64,000 bases of DNA from Acidimicrobiales bacterium (GCA_036378675.1 DASUWA010000016.1:62001-126000); one strand, 5' to 3'. Positions 36,444-44,336 are shown, counted from the first letter of the stretch. Notes: generated from the letters alone by a model not told the origin. A program made the numbers and translations.

Positions 36444-36938
36444 TCACCACAGTTTCGCTTGAGCCCATCGGTCACCGACCTGCCACTCGCTGGCCCAGTG
36501 CTCGATGTACGCCTCATCGAGGTCGTGGCCAGCCATGAGAATGGAAGCGATGTCGGCACGGTCACGGGCACGCCACGCGAGCAGCTTGAAAACGATCACA
36601 TCTTCTGCAGTTATGGTGCCGTCGATAGCTCGGTCGAGCGCCGATCGCTGGAACTCCGTCTGGGCCGCCATGATGTCAACCCGAACTCCCTTCCCCCTTA
36701 CGAGAACAAGGTATGGTTCCGAATCACGTGGCTCGGCCATGGCCTTAACCTCATAGCCGTCGGCCTCGAGCCGGCCGGGTATGTCCCCCATCTCGCGAAT
36801 CAGAAAGTCGACATCGGTAGTTTCGCGGGGCCGGCTCCGATATCGGAGAGCCGCCAGCGCACCGATCAGGGCGACCTCCCCGCCAAGGGACCTCAGGTAG
36901 TCAGCGAACTCGGCGGAGTAGTCCGAGGGCTCGCGCAC
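36444..36938 (-). CDS. nucleotidyltransferase-fold protein (AbiEii/MNT-like)
   Basis: A 164-aa protein with a nucleotidyltransferase core: VALIGALAALRYRSRPRETT followed by the DxD metal motif in TDVDFLI, then LVRGKGVRVDIMAA. This pattern occurs in AbiEii-type toxins and in MNT antitoxins that NMP- or AMP-ylate RNA or proteins. The small gene upstream overlaps its start by 38 bp, so the two are probably an operon and possibly a toxin-antitoxin pair. Substrate and polarity of the pair are unknown. Confidence 0.75.
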   Translation of the reverse strand: MREPSDYSAEFADYLRSLGGEVALIGALAALRYRSRPRETTDVDFLIREMGDIPGRLEADGYEVKAMAEPRDSEPYLVLVRGKGVRVDIMAAQTEFQRSALDRAIDGTITAEDVIVFKLLAWRARDRADIASILMAGHDLDEAYIEHWASEWQVGDRWAQAKLW

Positions 36939-37134
36939 GTTCGTAAAACTCCGGCTCCGTTTCCTCCTCCCACCATTCCTTCAATGGAGGGATCCCGTGA
37001 TCAACCCGCCACTGGTTGGCCGCGCCTTCTACCGACTCGCGCCACTCGGGCGTCCCCTCGTCGTTATTCTCAATGCGGCGTAGCCCGGCCACCTGGCGCT
37101 GCCATCTCTGGCGGTCCTCGACCGAAACGGTCAT
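36901..37134 (-). CDS. small partner of the nucleotidyltransferase
   Basis: About 77 aa from an ATG at 37134 (the frame opens at 37188). The product is polar and helical: VSVEDRQRWQRQVAGLRRIE, then GIPPLKEWWEEETEPEFYERA. No recognised domain. It overlaps the nucleotidyltransferase by 38 bp and fits the small first gene of a toxin-antitoxin module. Confidence 0.55.
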   Translation of the reverse strand: MTVSVEDRQRWQRQVAGLRRIENNDEGTPEWRESVEGAANQWRVDHGIPPLKEWWEEETEPEFYERARALGLLRRVR

Positions 37135-37383
37135 GATTCCAAGATTACGGGACGTGGTCACTCCCCCACGCGAACCCGAGACATCCAAGTCCCTAATCGA
37201 TGCATCAAGGGCGCAAGTTCCGGTGAGCAGATTTGTGGTCGGGGTTTCTGCGCCAAACCTACGGCCTGCGGCTCACTTACAGTTCTAGGACCTAGGAGAC
37301 ACAGCCCTCAATCCGGGCCTGCGGCCATGCGCGGTCTGCTCCTCGCTCGACTGGCATTCTCACCGATTCAGCCATCGAAATCA

Positions 37384-37407
37384 GATTATAGCACTTCAGC
37401 TATAATC
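37384..37407. promoter_or_regulatory. palindromic operator and promoter of the XRE-nucleotidyltransferase module
   Basis: GATTATAGC (37384-37392) and GCTATAATC (37399-37407) form a perfect 9-bp palindrome with a 6-bp spacer. A further half-site TGCTATA lies at ~37415, over the -10-like TATACT. The site is about 27 bp upstream of the HTH gene, the usual place for an autorepressed toxin-antitoxin promoter. The AT-rich makeup contrasts with the surrounding DNA. Confidence 0.75.
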
Positions 37408-37433
37408 GCATTTCTGCTATACTTACAGCCGAG

Positions 37434-37766
37434 GTGTCGTGCGTGCTTGCTAGTCAGTTGATTCGTGAGGCGCGCCGTCGTGGCGGCCTGTCTCAGGCCG
37501 AGATGGCCCGTCGCCTAGCCACTACCCAGTCCGTTATCGCCCGACTCGAGGCGGGGAAGACGGAGCCAAGTCTTGAACGGGTTCGTGAAATTGTCGAGGC
37601 AGCGGGACTAACTCTTCGGTTCGAACTCGTGAACGCAGACGTCAACTCAGCTGATTGGGCTGCGATAGCCCGCAACCTGACACTTGGCCCAGAGGAGCGC
37701 TGGGATAAGGCTGTCGCTTCTGCTCGGTTCGTCCAAGCGGGCAGGCGGGCGCCGTCCCGGCGATGA
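37434..37766 (+). CDS. XRE-family helix-turn-helix antitoxin-like regulator
   Basis: A 110-aa protein. Residues 7-60 form an XRE HTH (LIREARRRGGLSQAEMARRL, TTQSVIARLEAGKTEPSLERV), followed by LTLRFELVN and an acidic tail. It starts GTG at 37434; a second GTG at 37443 is possible. Its gene ends 4 bp inside the nucleotidyltransferase gene (ATGA overlap), and a perfect palindrome lies just upstream. This HTH plus nucleotidyltransferase order is a recurrent two-gene module in actinobacteria. The protein probably represses its own promoter. Confidence 0.85.
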   Translation: MSCVLASQLIREARRRGGLSQAEMARRLATTQSVIARLEAGKTEPSLERVREIVEAAGLTLRFELVNADVNSADWAAIARNLTLGPEERWDKAVASARFVQAGRRAPSRR

Positions 37767-38251
37767 CTTTCGATCCAACCGAGATCATCCGTGTCCTGGA
37801 TTCCCACGGCGTACGTTACGTGCTGATAGGGGGCATGGCAGCCGCGCTGCATGGAGCGGACTACGTCACAAGCGACTTAGACATCACACCCGCTCAGGAG
37901 ATCGAGAACCTTGAGCGGCTATCTGCCGCTCTCACCGACCTTGAGGCGCGAATCCGCGTCGACGAACATCCCGAAGGTTTGCCATTCGCCCACGATGGAC
38001 AGACCCTCGCCGCCGCAGGGGTCTTGAATCTCGTGACGCGCGCTGGCGACCTCGACATCTCCTTCGTTCCGTCGGGAACGTCTGGCTACACAGACCTACG
38101 TCGGGATGCTGTCAACGTCACGATCCACGGAACCACGCTGGCGGTTGCAAGTCTCGCCGACGTCGTCCGCTCGAAAGAAGCCGCAGGCCGCAGCAAGGAC
38201 CGAGCTGCCCTCCCGATGCTCCGGAAGCTCCTGGAACAACTCGGTCGCTGA
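37763..38251 (+). CDS. nucleotidyltransferase-fold protein, toxin-antitoxin-like
   Basis: A 162-aa protein with YVLIGGMAAALHGADYVTSDLDITP, a GG-x-AA strand-turn and DxD metal pair typical of the nucleotidyltransferase superfamily, then RAGDLDISFVPSGTSGY with the third acidic residue. DVVRSKEAAGRSKDRAALP resembles the C-terminal helix in MNT/AbiEii-like proteins. It overlaps the XRE gene by 4 bp. The adjacent module at 36444 is of the same fold but oppositely oriented and only distantly similar. Whether it modifies tRNA, protein or nothing is not visible. Confidence 0.8.
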   Translation: MTFDPTEIIRVLDSHGVRYVLIGGMAAALHGADYVTSDLDITPAQEIENLERLSAALTDLEARIRVDEHPEGLPFAHDGQTLAAAGVLNLVTRAGDLDISFVPSGTSGYTDLRRDAVNVTIHGTTLAVASLADVVRSKEAAGRSKDRAALPMLRKLLEQLGR

Positions 38252-38420
38252 CGGGTCCCCCACGTTGCGATAACTCGTGTCGGAGGGGGACTTGTCCGTT
38301 ATCGACAGGCGAGACCGTGTTCCAACTGGGGTGATCCTCGCTCCGCTACCCACCACCGCGCTGCTGTTTGACGTGACTGGCTCGACCGCGGCCCGCGGCC
38401 TTCGGAGCCCGAACTGGGCC

Positions 38421-38543
38421 TGACCCGGTTTGACGGACATCCACTAAGTGGGGCGTGGCCCCGGAAAGGATGTCCAAAATGGAGACGGTGGAACGGAAGA
38501 GTCCTCGCCCCCGACGGTCCTTCACTGACGAGTGTCGACGGCA
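38421..38543 (+). mobile_element. left-end remnant of an IS3-family element
   Basis: A terminal-repeat-like TGACCCGG starts at 38421. The orfA start follows at 38479: ATG then ETVERKSPRPRRSFTDEC, the usual IS3 OrfA N-terminus, cut off at ~38543. Everything further right belongs to another element. Confidence 0.65.
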
Positions 38544-38544
38544 C

Positions 38545-38880
38545 GTGAAAACTGACCCCCTATCGGATTCGAAGACTGACCCCCTGGTGGGTCCACCAAC
38601 TAGATGGTTTGGACTTCGAGCCTGGCGTCATGGTCGAAGCCGGGGGTCAGGACTGGTGATTGCTGTGGGGGATTGGGCTGAGATCCGCCGACTGCATCGG
38701 GCGGAAGGCATGGGTATCAAGGCGATCTGTCGCCATTTGGGTTTGGCGAGGAACACGGTGCGCGAGGCGCTGCGCTCGGACGCCCCGCCGCATACTGCGT
38801 CAGGTGCTCGCCTCGCCTGCGGAGACACTCCCGATTCGTCCAGGAGAAATGACCGCACCAACGGACCTTCTGGACCCCTG
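38545..38880 (+). mobile_element. IS21-family remnant inserted in the IS3 fragment
   Basis: Two copies of an ACTGACCCCCT-like terminal subrepeat (38545-38560 and 38571-38586) mark the left end. Then comes the istA start: GTG at 38656, with VGDWAEIRRLHRAEGMGIKA and RHLGLARNTVREALRSDAPP, the N-terminal HTH of an IstA transposase. The frame then degrades and no istB is present. Confidence 0.65.
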
Positions 38881-38937
38881 ACTACCTCAGGCTCGCGGCC
38901 GAACCCAGCGGGCGGAAGGTACCCACGGTGGATTACG

Positions 38938-38970
38938 GACTAAACCTTCTGGTGGTGTGGCGACTTAATC
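38938..38970 (+). promoter_or_regulatory. conserved bipartite promoter element of the left ECF-PASTA operon
   Basis: GACTAAACCTT (38938-38948) and CTTAATC (38964-38970) occur with the same 26-bp start-to-start spacing as at 60231-60263, and both lie exactly 22 bp before the sigma start codon. The intervening bases differ. This is the expected form of an autoregulated ECF promoter; its recognition is inferred. Confidence 0.65.
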
Positions 38971-38985
38971 CTGAGTAGGTGCGCC

Positions 38986-39465
38986 GTGTCGGATTTCGAG
39001 GCTTTCTTCGCCCAGGAGTATCAGTCAGTGACCCGGGCGTTGGCGCTCGCGTTCGGTGACCGCCGGACGGCGGAGAACGCATCCCAAGAGGGGTTCAGTC
39101 GAGCATTAGCGCGATGGGGTCTCGTTCAGACGATGGAGCACCCCGCAGCCTGGGTCTACGTCGCTGCGCTCCGCTACGAACGCCGCCGAGCGTTCAGGGA
39201 TCGGATACCGCTTCTCAGCGCTGCTCGACGCGAGCGGGACGAAGCCGAAGAAATCACTAACCGAATACTGGTCCTGACCCTCTTGAACCTTCTGACCCCT
39301 CGGCAGAGAAGGGCGGTCGTCTTGCGCTATCTCGCTGACCTATCGCTCGAGGACGTGGCAAAAGCTCTCGGCTGCAAGGTCGGAACGGTCAAAGCCACCT
39401 TGCACCAGTCGCTAGGCGTACTCGGCCAAGCAATCGGGAGGAGCCGGAGCGATGCAAACCTCTGA
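38986..39465 (+). CDS. ECF-type RNA polymerase sigma factor, left copy
   Basis: A 159-aa sigma-70 family protein of ECF size. Region 2: FEAFFAQEYQSVTRALALAFGDRR, QEGFSRALARW, and HPAAWVYVAALRYERRRAFRDR. Region 4: LLTPRQRRAVVLRYLADLSLEDVAKALGCKV with the HTH GTVKATLHQSL. The start is GTG at 38986. The next gene overlaps its end by 14 bp. The copy at 60279 is about 70% identical by eye, shares the start-codon context and the same overlap, so the two operons are paralogous. A PASTA membrane protein rather than a classical anti-sigma follows, suggesting control by cell-wall signals. Confidence 0.9.
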   Translation: MSDFEAFFAQEYQSVTRALALAFGDRRTAENASQEGFSRALARWGLVQTMEHPAAWVYVAALRYERRRAFRDRIPLLSAARRERDEAEEITNRILVLTLLNLLTPRQRRAVVLRYLADLSLEDVAKALGCKVGTVKATLHQSLGVLGQAIGRSRSDANL

Positions 39466-40417
39466 TTTACGCACACTCCTCCAGCAAGGGGCCGATGCAC
39501 TCGACGTTCCGACACAGGATTCCCGAGGCCGCGTAGCTGTTCGCGCTCGTCGGCTACGCAGGCGACGCCGGGCAGCCCAGATACTTCTGGCGGGCGTCCT
39601 TGCGGGTAGCGCTGCGGTCGGAGCGCTGGTCGCGCTCGGTCACGGTCGTACTGGCACGCAGACGGTGACGGTGACAGGCTCGATTAGCTCCGTTCCGCCT
39701 AAACCCTCCAACTTCTCGGCCAGTCCCACGGTTGTGAAAATGCTTCACAATTACGCCCACCCGGGTAGCTGGATTTCGGGGGTCTCGAGGGTGCAGCTAA
39801 AGGAGACCGCGTTCGGTGCCTACGCTTCTTGGGCGGCGTCGCAGGGGTATCCGCCGGGAACCATGAAGATCGGGAGCCCACCCGATATCCCTGTCTTCAA
39901 CTCCGACACTCCCATCTACGTCATCTTCCAGGTCGGCCCCAACAACTGCGCGGTCATCCACGGGTGCACCAACGGCCATACCGACTGGGTGGTCACCGTC
40001 TTGTTGGTGAGCGATCTTCGAGGTCCTGAAGAACTGATCGCCTCCGGCCCCACCGCCCCGATGCTCGAGTCGTTCTCGTCAATGCCAGGCCCCGAAGCGG
40101 ATCTCGACACCGCGACGGGTCAGATCACCAGCAGCCCATCGCCAGTAGGACCGCTCCCCACCACCGTCACTCCGCCGACCAGCTCGTCGCTGGTCAGTAT
40201 CCCGCGCCTCGTCGACGAGTCGGTGGGGACTGCCCGAACGACGCTGGAATCCTTGGGATTCGTAGTGGCGGTCGAATACTCGACAACCACCGTGGCGCCC
40301 CAGGGCGACGTGATTGCTGAAACCCCGGCCGCAGGAACGATCGCTCCGGCGGGCGCCCACGTGTCACTTACCGTTTCGGCGGGGCCGCCTCCGGTGTCCA
40401 CCACATCGGCTCGTTAG
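39452..40417 (+). CDS. membrane protein with C-terminal PASTA domain, presumed sigma partner, left copy
   Basis: A 321-aa single-pass protein. A ~40-aa cytoplasmic head (SDLRTLLQQGADALDVP, then an Arg-rich block) precedes the membrane helix (AAQILLAGVLAGSAAVGALVAL). The extracellular part holds a domain of ~150 aa with NCAVIHGCTNGHTDW (likely disulfide) and a Pro/Thr linker. The C-terminus is a PASTA domain: VSIPRLVDESVGTARTTLES through GAHVSLTVSAGPP. PASTA domains bind muropeptides or peptidoglycan. The short head is where a sigma factor could be held; this role is inferred from the 14-bp overlap with the sigma gene and the conserved pairing with 60745-61707. Confidence 0.82.
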   Translation: MQTSDLRTLLQQGADALDVPTQDSRGRVAVRARRLRRRRRAAQILLAGVLAGSAAVGALVALGHGRTGTQTVTVTGSISSVPPKPSNFSASPTVVKMLHNYAHPGSWISGVSRVQLKETAFGAYASWAASQGYPPGTMKIGSPPDIPVFNSDTPIYVIFQVGPNNCAVIHGCTNGHTDWVVTVLLVSDLRGPEELIASGPTAPMLESFSSMPGPEADLDTATGQITSSPSPVGPLPTTVTPPTSSSLVSIPRLVDESVGTARTTLESLGFVVAVEYSTTTVAPQGDVIAETPAAGTIAPAGAHVSLTVSAGPPPVSTTSAR

Positions 40418-40575
40418 TGGCGCGGTCGAGGTTATGGGACACTCGCTCCTTGTGGACCACCGTGAGCCTGGAGCCGAACAAGCCGTCAAGAGGTCGGCGC
40501 GATAGCGGGTGTCGTCCGTGTGGTAACAATCTGCTTAGCCGAGAGACGGTTCGTCGGCTGGAAAGGGGCAGTCGC

Positions 40576-41478
40576 ATGAGCTTCGTGACCACCTCAACGT
40601 TCTTCTCGCCGATCCTGGGGATCTTGTTGGCCGTGGCCGTCCTGACTGTGATCGTTGTGGTTATCGCCTCCGCGGTCCGCGCTGGCCGGGCCCATGCGGT
40701 CGCGTACTTCGTCTTCGGCCTCAGCTTGGTCACCCTGGCAACAGCAGTCAGCATGGCAGGTGTCGTAACCCATTCCGTGAGCGAGTTGGTGGGGCCTGCG
40801 CCTCAGAGCATCGACACCGGCACCAGCGGCTTCCCTTGCCCGCCCCCTTCCGGTTCAACGTCACCTTCAACGCCTCCCCCGAACACCCTCCCATCGCCTG
40901 GTAGCGCCCTCCGACCGCCTGCCGCAGTCCCCGGATCGAACGGCGCGTCAGGTCTGAGCGCGTTCTGCCAATCCATTGAGAACGCACAAGCATCCTCTGG
41001 TGATGGCGGCATCGTCAGCGGCTCGACGACAGACTTGGTTGCGCCCACGGATGACACGAATCATTTCATTTCCGTTTCGGTCCTAGCGGGCCTATTCGGG
41101 GTGGCAGCAGCAATTGGTTACTTGCTGCTGTGGCGTCGAGGGCGGACCATGGTTATGGAAATCGGGTTAGATCAACCCCCGCTAGGTCGGCTACCCGTCA
41201 CCTATGGGTACCTGATCGCCGGACTTGCCGTCCTGTCCCTGCTGGTATTCGCTCCCCTCGCAGCAGACAATATCTTTCGTGCGATCGCACCGGGGGTGAA
41301 CGAAACCTCGGGCCACGCTGACGGAGTGAGAAACCTCATCACCTTCCTGGTGCTCAGCGGACTCACGGCCGTCATCCTCCTCTACCACCTTCGCTACCTC
41401 AGCTCGCTCGGCGTTACCTGGTCGCCCGGCCGGATCGAAGCGGAACCAGACGACCCCGAGTCGCGAACCGAATCCTGA
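40576..41478 (+). CDS. multi-pass membrane protein of unknown function
   Basis: About 300 aa from the ATG at 40576, with GAAAGGGG just upstream; the frame is open from 40417. Four to five hydrophobic segments: one at the N-terminus (ILGILLAVAVLTVIVVVIASAV), one at AYFVFGLSLVTLATAVSMAG, and three in the C-terminal half. Between them is a Pro/Ser-rich loop with Cys (CPPPSGSTS and CQSIENAQ). It lies 160 bp after the PASTA gene and has no counterpart in the right-hand paralogous operon. Unrecognised. Confidence 0.68.
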   Translation: MSFVTTSTFFSPILGILLAVAVLTVIVVVIASAVRAGRAHAVAYFVFGLSLVTLATAVSMAGVVTHSVSELVGPAPQSIDTGTSGFPCPPPSGSTSPSTPPPNTLPSPGSALRPPAAVPGSNGASGLSAFCQSIENAQASSGDGGIVSGSTTDLVAPTDDTNHFISVSVLAGLFGVAAAIGYLLLWRRGRTMVMEIGLDQPPLGRLPVTYGYLIAGLAVLSLLVFAPLAADNIFRAIAPGVNETSGHADGVRNLITFLVLSGLTAVILLYHLRYLSSLGVTWSPGRIEAEPDDPESRTES

Positions 41479-41679
41479 CCGCTCTCGCTGTCCTTATCGG
41501 CGATCGGCAGTGAACGACCGCGCGGATGGCGCTTCGTGAACATCAGGGCGAGCTTTCATCGCACGGCCCATTCCAGAACTCGAGCCAGCCGACCCGTACG
41601 GTAGGACAGCGTGGCAGATCGAAGCTCCATCGAGTGGACCCAGGCAACGTGGAATCCGACGACCGGCTGCGATCGCAGG

Positions 41680-41735
41680 TGGTGTCGGAGGGGGGACTTG
41701 AACCCCCACGGGATTGCTCCCACTAGCCCCTCAAT
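41680..41735 (-). tRNA. 3' fragment of tRNA-Leu(GAG), probable attachment-site scar
   Basis: Reading the minus strand, the anticodon loop TTGAGGG is followed by GCTAG, a long variable arm with GGGAGCAATCCC, the T arm GGGGGTTCAAGTCCCCC (41691-41707), acceptor strand CTCCGAC, discriminator A and encoded CCA (41680-41682). The matching 5' half is absent: the sequence before the loop (CCGGA) cannot pair with GCTAG and no D arm exists. Precisely such 3' segments, anticodon to CCA, are copied by tyrosine-recombinase islands. GTTGACA repeats at 41855-41875 resemble recombinase arm sites. Confidence 0.8.
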
Positions 41736-41871
41736 CCGGCCCGGCTCATAAGGTCTGGGAGGGTTCAGAGAGTTTGGGCAGGTCAACTCAACTGAGAGTC
41801 TCGACCGTTTTAAGTCTGGTGAGGTTGTCAGAGGGTGCCGCGGTCAAGTTGCGTTGACAAATCCGTTGACA

Positions 41872-42540
41872 TCACTCGCCAGACAATGGCCGAACGAACC
41901 GCCGTTGCTGGCTTGTATATGGCGGTCCGACCAGGGTCGATCCGCCGGACGGATAGCTGTCACCCTGAAGCGTTAGCAGGACCGTCCCGTCCCAGTGATG
42001 GTCGTCGCGGACCCCCGTATCGGCCGCCGCGGTCGAAGTGATGCGCACGCTCACGAAAGTCGAGTCCGGCTCGAAGCCCGCAACCTCGCTCCCTGGGCAG
42101 TAGTGGGTCCAGTCGGCGTTTCGGTGCTGGCCCTCGGGCACCATGATCGGCCCGGAGCGGCCAGAGAACGTGATGGACCCGCGCTCAGACTCGCGGAAAG
42201 CGTTGACCATCGCCGGTCCGGGTCCGTGGTTGAATATCGCGAATTGAACTGTCAGCCTCATTCCGGTCGCGTAAAAGTCCTCCCTGCTGAGATGACCAAG
42301 CCCTGTTCCATCTGACCGCACGAATGGTTGGGGCGTCACTTCGACTGTCAGGATTGGGGTGCGACCAACCGCGACTAGCTGCTGGTTGACGTCAATCTCT
42401 CGCTTGGTTGCCTCAACGAGCCCGCGCGTCAGGACCACATAGACAGCGGTCACAGCGACCAGCACGAGGGCGGCGAAGAACTGGAGCGCCCCTGAATGGA
42501 CGTCCAGCCAGCGAAGGAACCCATGCCCGGCCGCGACCAC
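41872..42540 (-). CDS. membrane-anchored protein of unknown function
   Basis: A 222-aa protein with one N-terminal membrane helix (FFAALVLVAVTAVYVVLTRGLV) followed by a coiled segment (ATKREIDVNQQLVAVG) and a beta-rich cytoplasmic domain (TPILTVEVTPQPF; LTVQFAIFNHGPGPAMVNAF; FVSVRITSTA). The NHGxGPA pattern is common in phage-island and actinobacterial membrane orphans. It lies just inside the tRNA scar. Function unknown. Confidence 0.6.
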   Translation of the reverse strand: MVAAGHGFLRWLDVHSGALQFFAALVLVAVTAVYVVLTRGLVEATKREIDVNQQLVAVGRTPILTVEVTPQPFVRSDGTGLGHLSREDFYATGMRLTVQFAIFNHGPGPAMVNAFRESERGSITFSGRSGPIMVPEGQHRNADWTHYCPGSEVAGFEPDSTFVSVRITSTAAADTGVRDDHHWDGTVLLTLQGDSYPSGGSTLVGPPYTSQQRRFVRPLSGE

Positions 42541-42701
42541 CGATGCGATGGTAAATCGGGCGCGTGGACCAGCCGCGGATGGTTAGTTGGGTGTGCCTCT
42601 ATAGAACGGTCCGAATCGCTGTCAGTCGCTCCGACAGTTCATTGACTGCACGGTGGGTCGGCTCCCACGCAGCTCGGGTCAGTGTCCCGTGGACCCAACC
42701 G

Positions 42702-43343
42702 CTAATTCCCACGACGAGGAGGATCAGGAGCCGATGGCGATCGCAACGACAGGAGCCTCATAATCGCCTGCTCGGCATTCGCCATATCGAGCGCGGTCTG
42801 CTTGGCAGTGCGCTGAACGACGGCCTCTGTTCCGGGTCCAGCCATTGCGAGGTAGGCGTTGAACCGCTCGCCCGAAAGAAATCCCTGCGTCAAGAGAGAT
42901 TGCTCATCGACTCCTCTGATCCGCCCGGACGCCAGAAGTCGGTGAGTGAACTCGGTTGAGAGTGCGAACAGGGGTGTCCGTTGGAGCGCCTCGACGTTGA
43001 CTCTCAACTCCTGTCGCGCCGACTCCATCATGTCGAGGTCGGCTGCCTCGCTCTCCTGTTGCTGGGCCTTTCTCTGTGCGGCGAGCTGTCCTTGAATCTC
43101 CCGAGCGCTGGCTTTTACCTGTCGGTCCGTGGCGAGCAGAACGGCTACGGCGCCGATTACTGCCGCACCGAATGGAACGGCAACCTGTGTCACCCAATCG
43201 AAGTCCTGATGTATCTGGATTATTTCGGAGTGCAAGCCGACATCGTGACAGACCAGCCGAAGCCCCAGACCCGCTACCCGGTCGCGGCCTGGTCCCTTCC
43301 AGTCGTCCGGTTGCCTGGCACCCGACATCGTCGCCAGCAGCAC
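42702..43343 (-). CDS. membrane protein with coiled coil, unknown function
   Basis: Up to 213 aa; a GTG at 43253 is a more plausible start, giving 183 aa. A single membrane helix (VTQVAVPFGAAVIGAVAVLLA) is followed by a coiled-coil stalk (VKASAREIQGQLAAQRKAQQ) and a helical domain with RTPLFALSTEFTHRLLASGR. No family recognised. It shares strand and topology with the 41872 protein and could form a pair with it. Confidence 0.55.
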   Translation of the reverse strand: MLLATMSGARQPDDWKGPGRDRVAGLGLRLVCHDVGLHSEIIQIHQDFDWVTQVAVPFGAAVIGAVAVLLATDRQVKASAREIQGQLAAQRKAQQQESEAADLDMMESARQELRVNVEALQRTPLFALSTEFTHRLLASGRIRGVDEQSLLTQGFLSGERFNAYLAMAGPGTEAVVQRTAKQTALDMANAEQAIMRLLSLRSPSAPDPPRRGN

Positions 43344-43396
43344 CCGGAATCAACGGGACAAGAGTGGTCAGTACGCGACAGACCTCGGACCGGATT

Positions 43397-43663
43397 TCAA
43401 CAGCTGGGAGCTTCTCGCCCCGGCAGTGATTGGGTCCCCTTGACCAGATCAGCGGCGTCGCAGCCCAGCGCTTTGGCAAGGCGGGCGATGAGGTCGAGGC
43501 TGGGGTTGCGGTCGCCAGTCTCGAGGGAGCCGATGTAGGTCCGGTGCAGTCCAGCTTTGTGCGCAAGCCCTTCCTGGGACAGGTCGAGGGCGAGCCGCCG
43601 TTGCCGCACCCGATCACCGAATAATCGCTGACGAGGCGTGACGCCCTTCCCGGTTCCGGCCAC
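43397..43663 (-). CDS. XRE-family transcriptional regulator
   Basis: An 88-aa protein consisting of an HTH_XRE domain: FGDRVRQRRLALDLSQEGLA, HKAGLHRTYIGSLETGDRNP, SLDLIARLAKALGC. The short tail ends with a Cys. It is divergent from the next gene and may be the repressor of the accessory block, as in integrative elements and phage-derived islands. Confidence 0.85.
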   Translation of the reverse strand: MAGTGKGVTPRQRLFGDRVRQRRLALDLSQEGLAHKAGLHRTYIGSLETGDRNPSLDLIARLAKALGCDAADLVKGTQSLPGREAPSC

Positions 43664-43724
43664 CCAGACAGTCGAGAGGACCTCCTACTCGGGGTCGACA
43701 GAATCGGGGTAACATCCCCTGCCC

Positions 43725-44318
43725 ATGCCCACTGGACCCATCCGACACCCCGGCGAAGGTCCGAAAACCGCCAAGGACACGCCTGACGTCGAACATATGG
43801 GGGTCATAAAAGCGCAGGTGGTGGAGAGGGAGCCCAGGATTACAGCTTTGAGGGAGGAACTGGAGCGGGAAACGCGCGATCAGGGCGTCGACATGGCGCT
43901 CCTTTCCTCCTGGGGCCTGAGCTACCGGCGAATCGCTGCCATAGCTGGCGTAGTTCCTCAGACCGTCATCAACCGCGTCACGGGCGTGCGACCAGAGCAA
44001 GTCTCCGCGGTTCAGTCAGCGGGGGTTGCCGCGACGGTCCGTGTCGAGCCTGTGCGGACAAAGACACATCGAACCATCGACATCAACGGGTCGGACAAGC
44101 GGCCCAAGTTCTTCACCGTCGGAGAGGTCGCTGAAGCCCTGAAAATGTCCACCAAGACAGTTCGACGGCGGATAGCCGACGGATCGCTCAAGGCTGCGCG
44201 GATCGGCAGCTCGATCCGAATAGCCGAGGCCGACCTGTTGGAGTTCATGGAAAAGTCCCGCGGCAGGCCCCATACGAATCCCAAGCTGCGGATCATCAAG
44301 AAGAGAAAGCAGCCGTAG
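43725..44318 (+). CDS. protein with excisionase-type helix-turn-helix
   Basis: A 197-aa protein with two DNA-binding-like parts. The first (SYRRIAAIAGVVPQTVINRVTG) resembles a resolvase-like HTH. The C-terminal domain (FFTVGEVAEALKMSTKTVRR, IADGSLKAARIGSSIRIAEAD, LLEFME) is the excisionase/MerR-like winged HTH. A Met at 43797 may be the true start. Such proteins act as recombination directionality factors or regulators in mobile elements, in keeping with the adjacent tRNA scar. No integrase gene is found beside it. Confidence 0.72.
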   Translation: MPTGPIRHPGEGPKTAKDTPDVEHMGVIKAQVVEREPRITALREELERETRDQGVDMALLSSWGLSYRRIAAIAGVVPQTVINRVTGVRPEQVSAVQSAGVAATVRVEPVRTKTHRTIDINGSDKRPKFFTVGEVAEALKMSTKTVRRRIADGSLKAARIGSSIRIAEADLLEFMEKSRGRPHTNPKLRIIKKRKQP

Positions 44319-44336
44319 GTACCAATCAGTGCCGCT

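Noticed and set aside
38455-38943. 162-aa protein
   Set aside because: A chance fusion of IS3 orfA start, IS21 terminal repeats and decayed IstA.
41494-41726. Small proteins over the tRNA fragment
   Set aside because: MGVQVPPP- and GLEPP-like translations are known artefacts of tRNA-Leu sequence.
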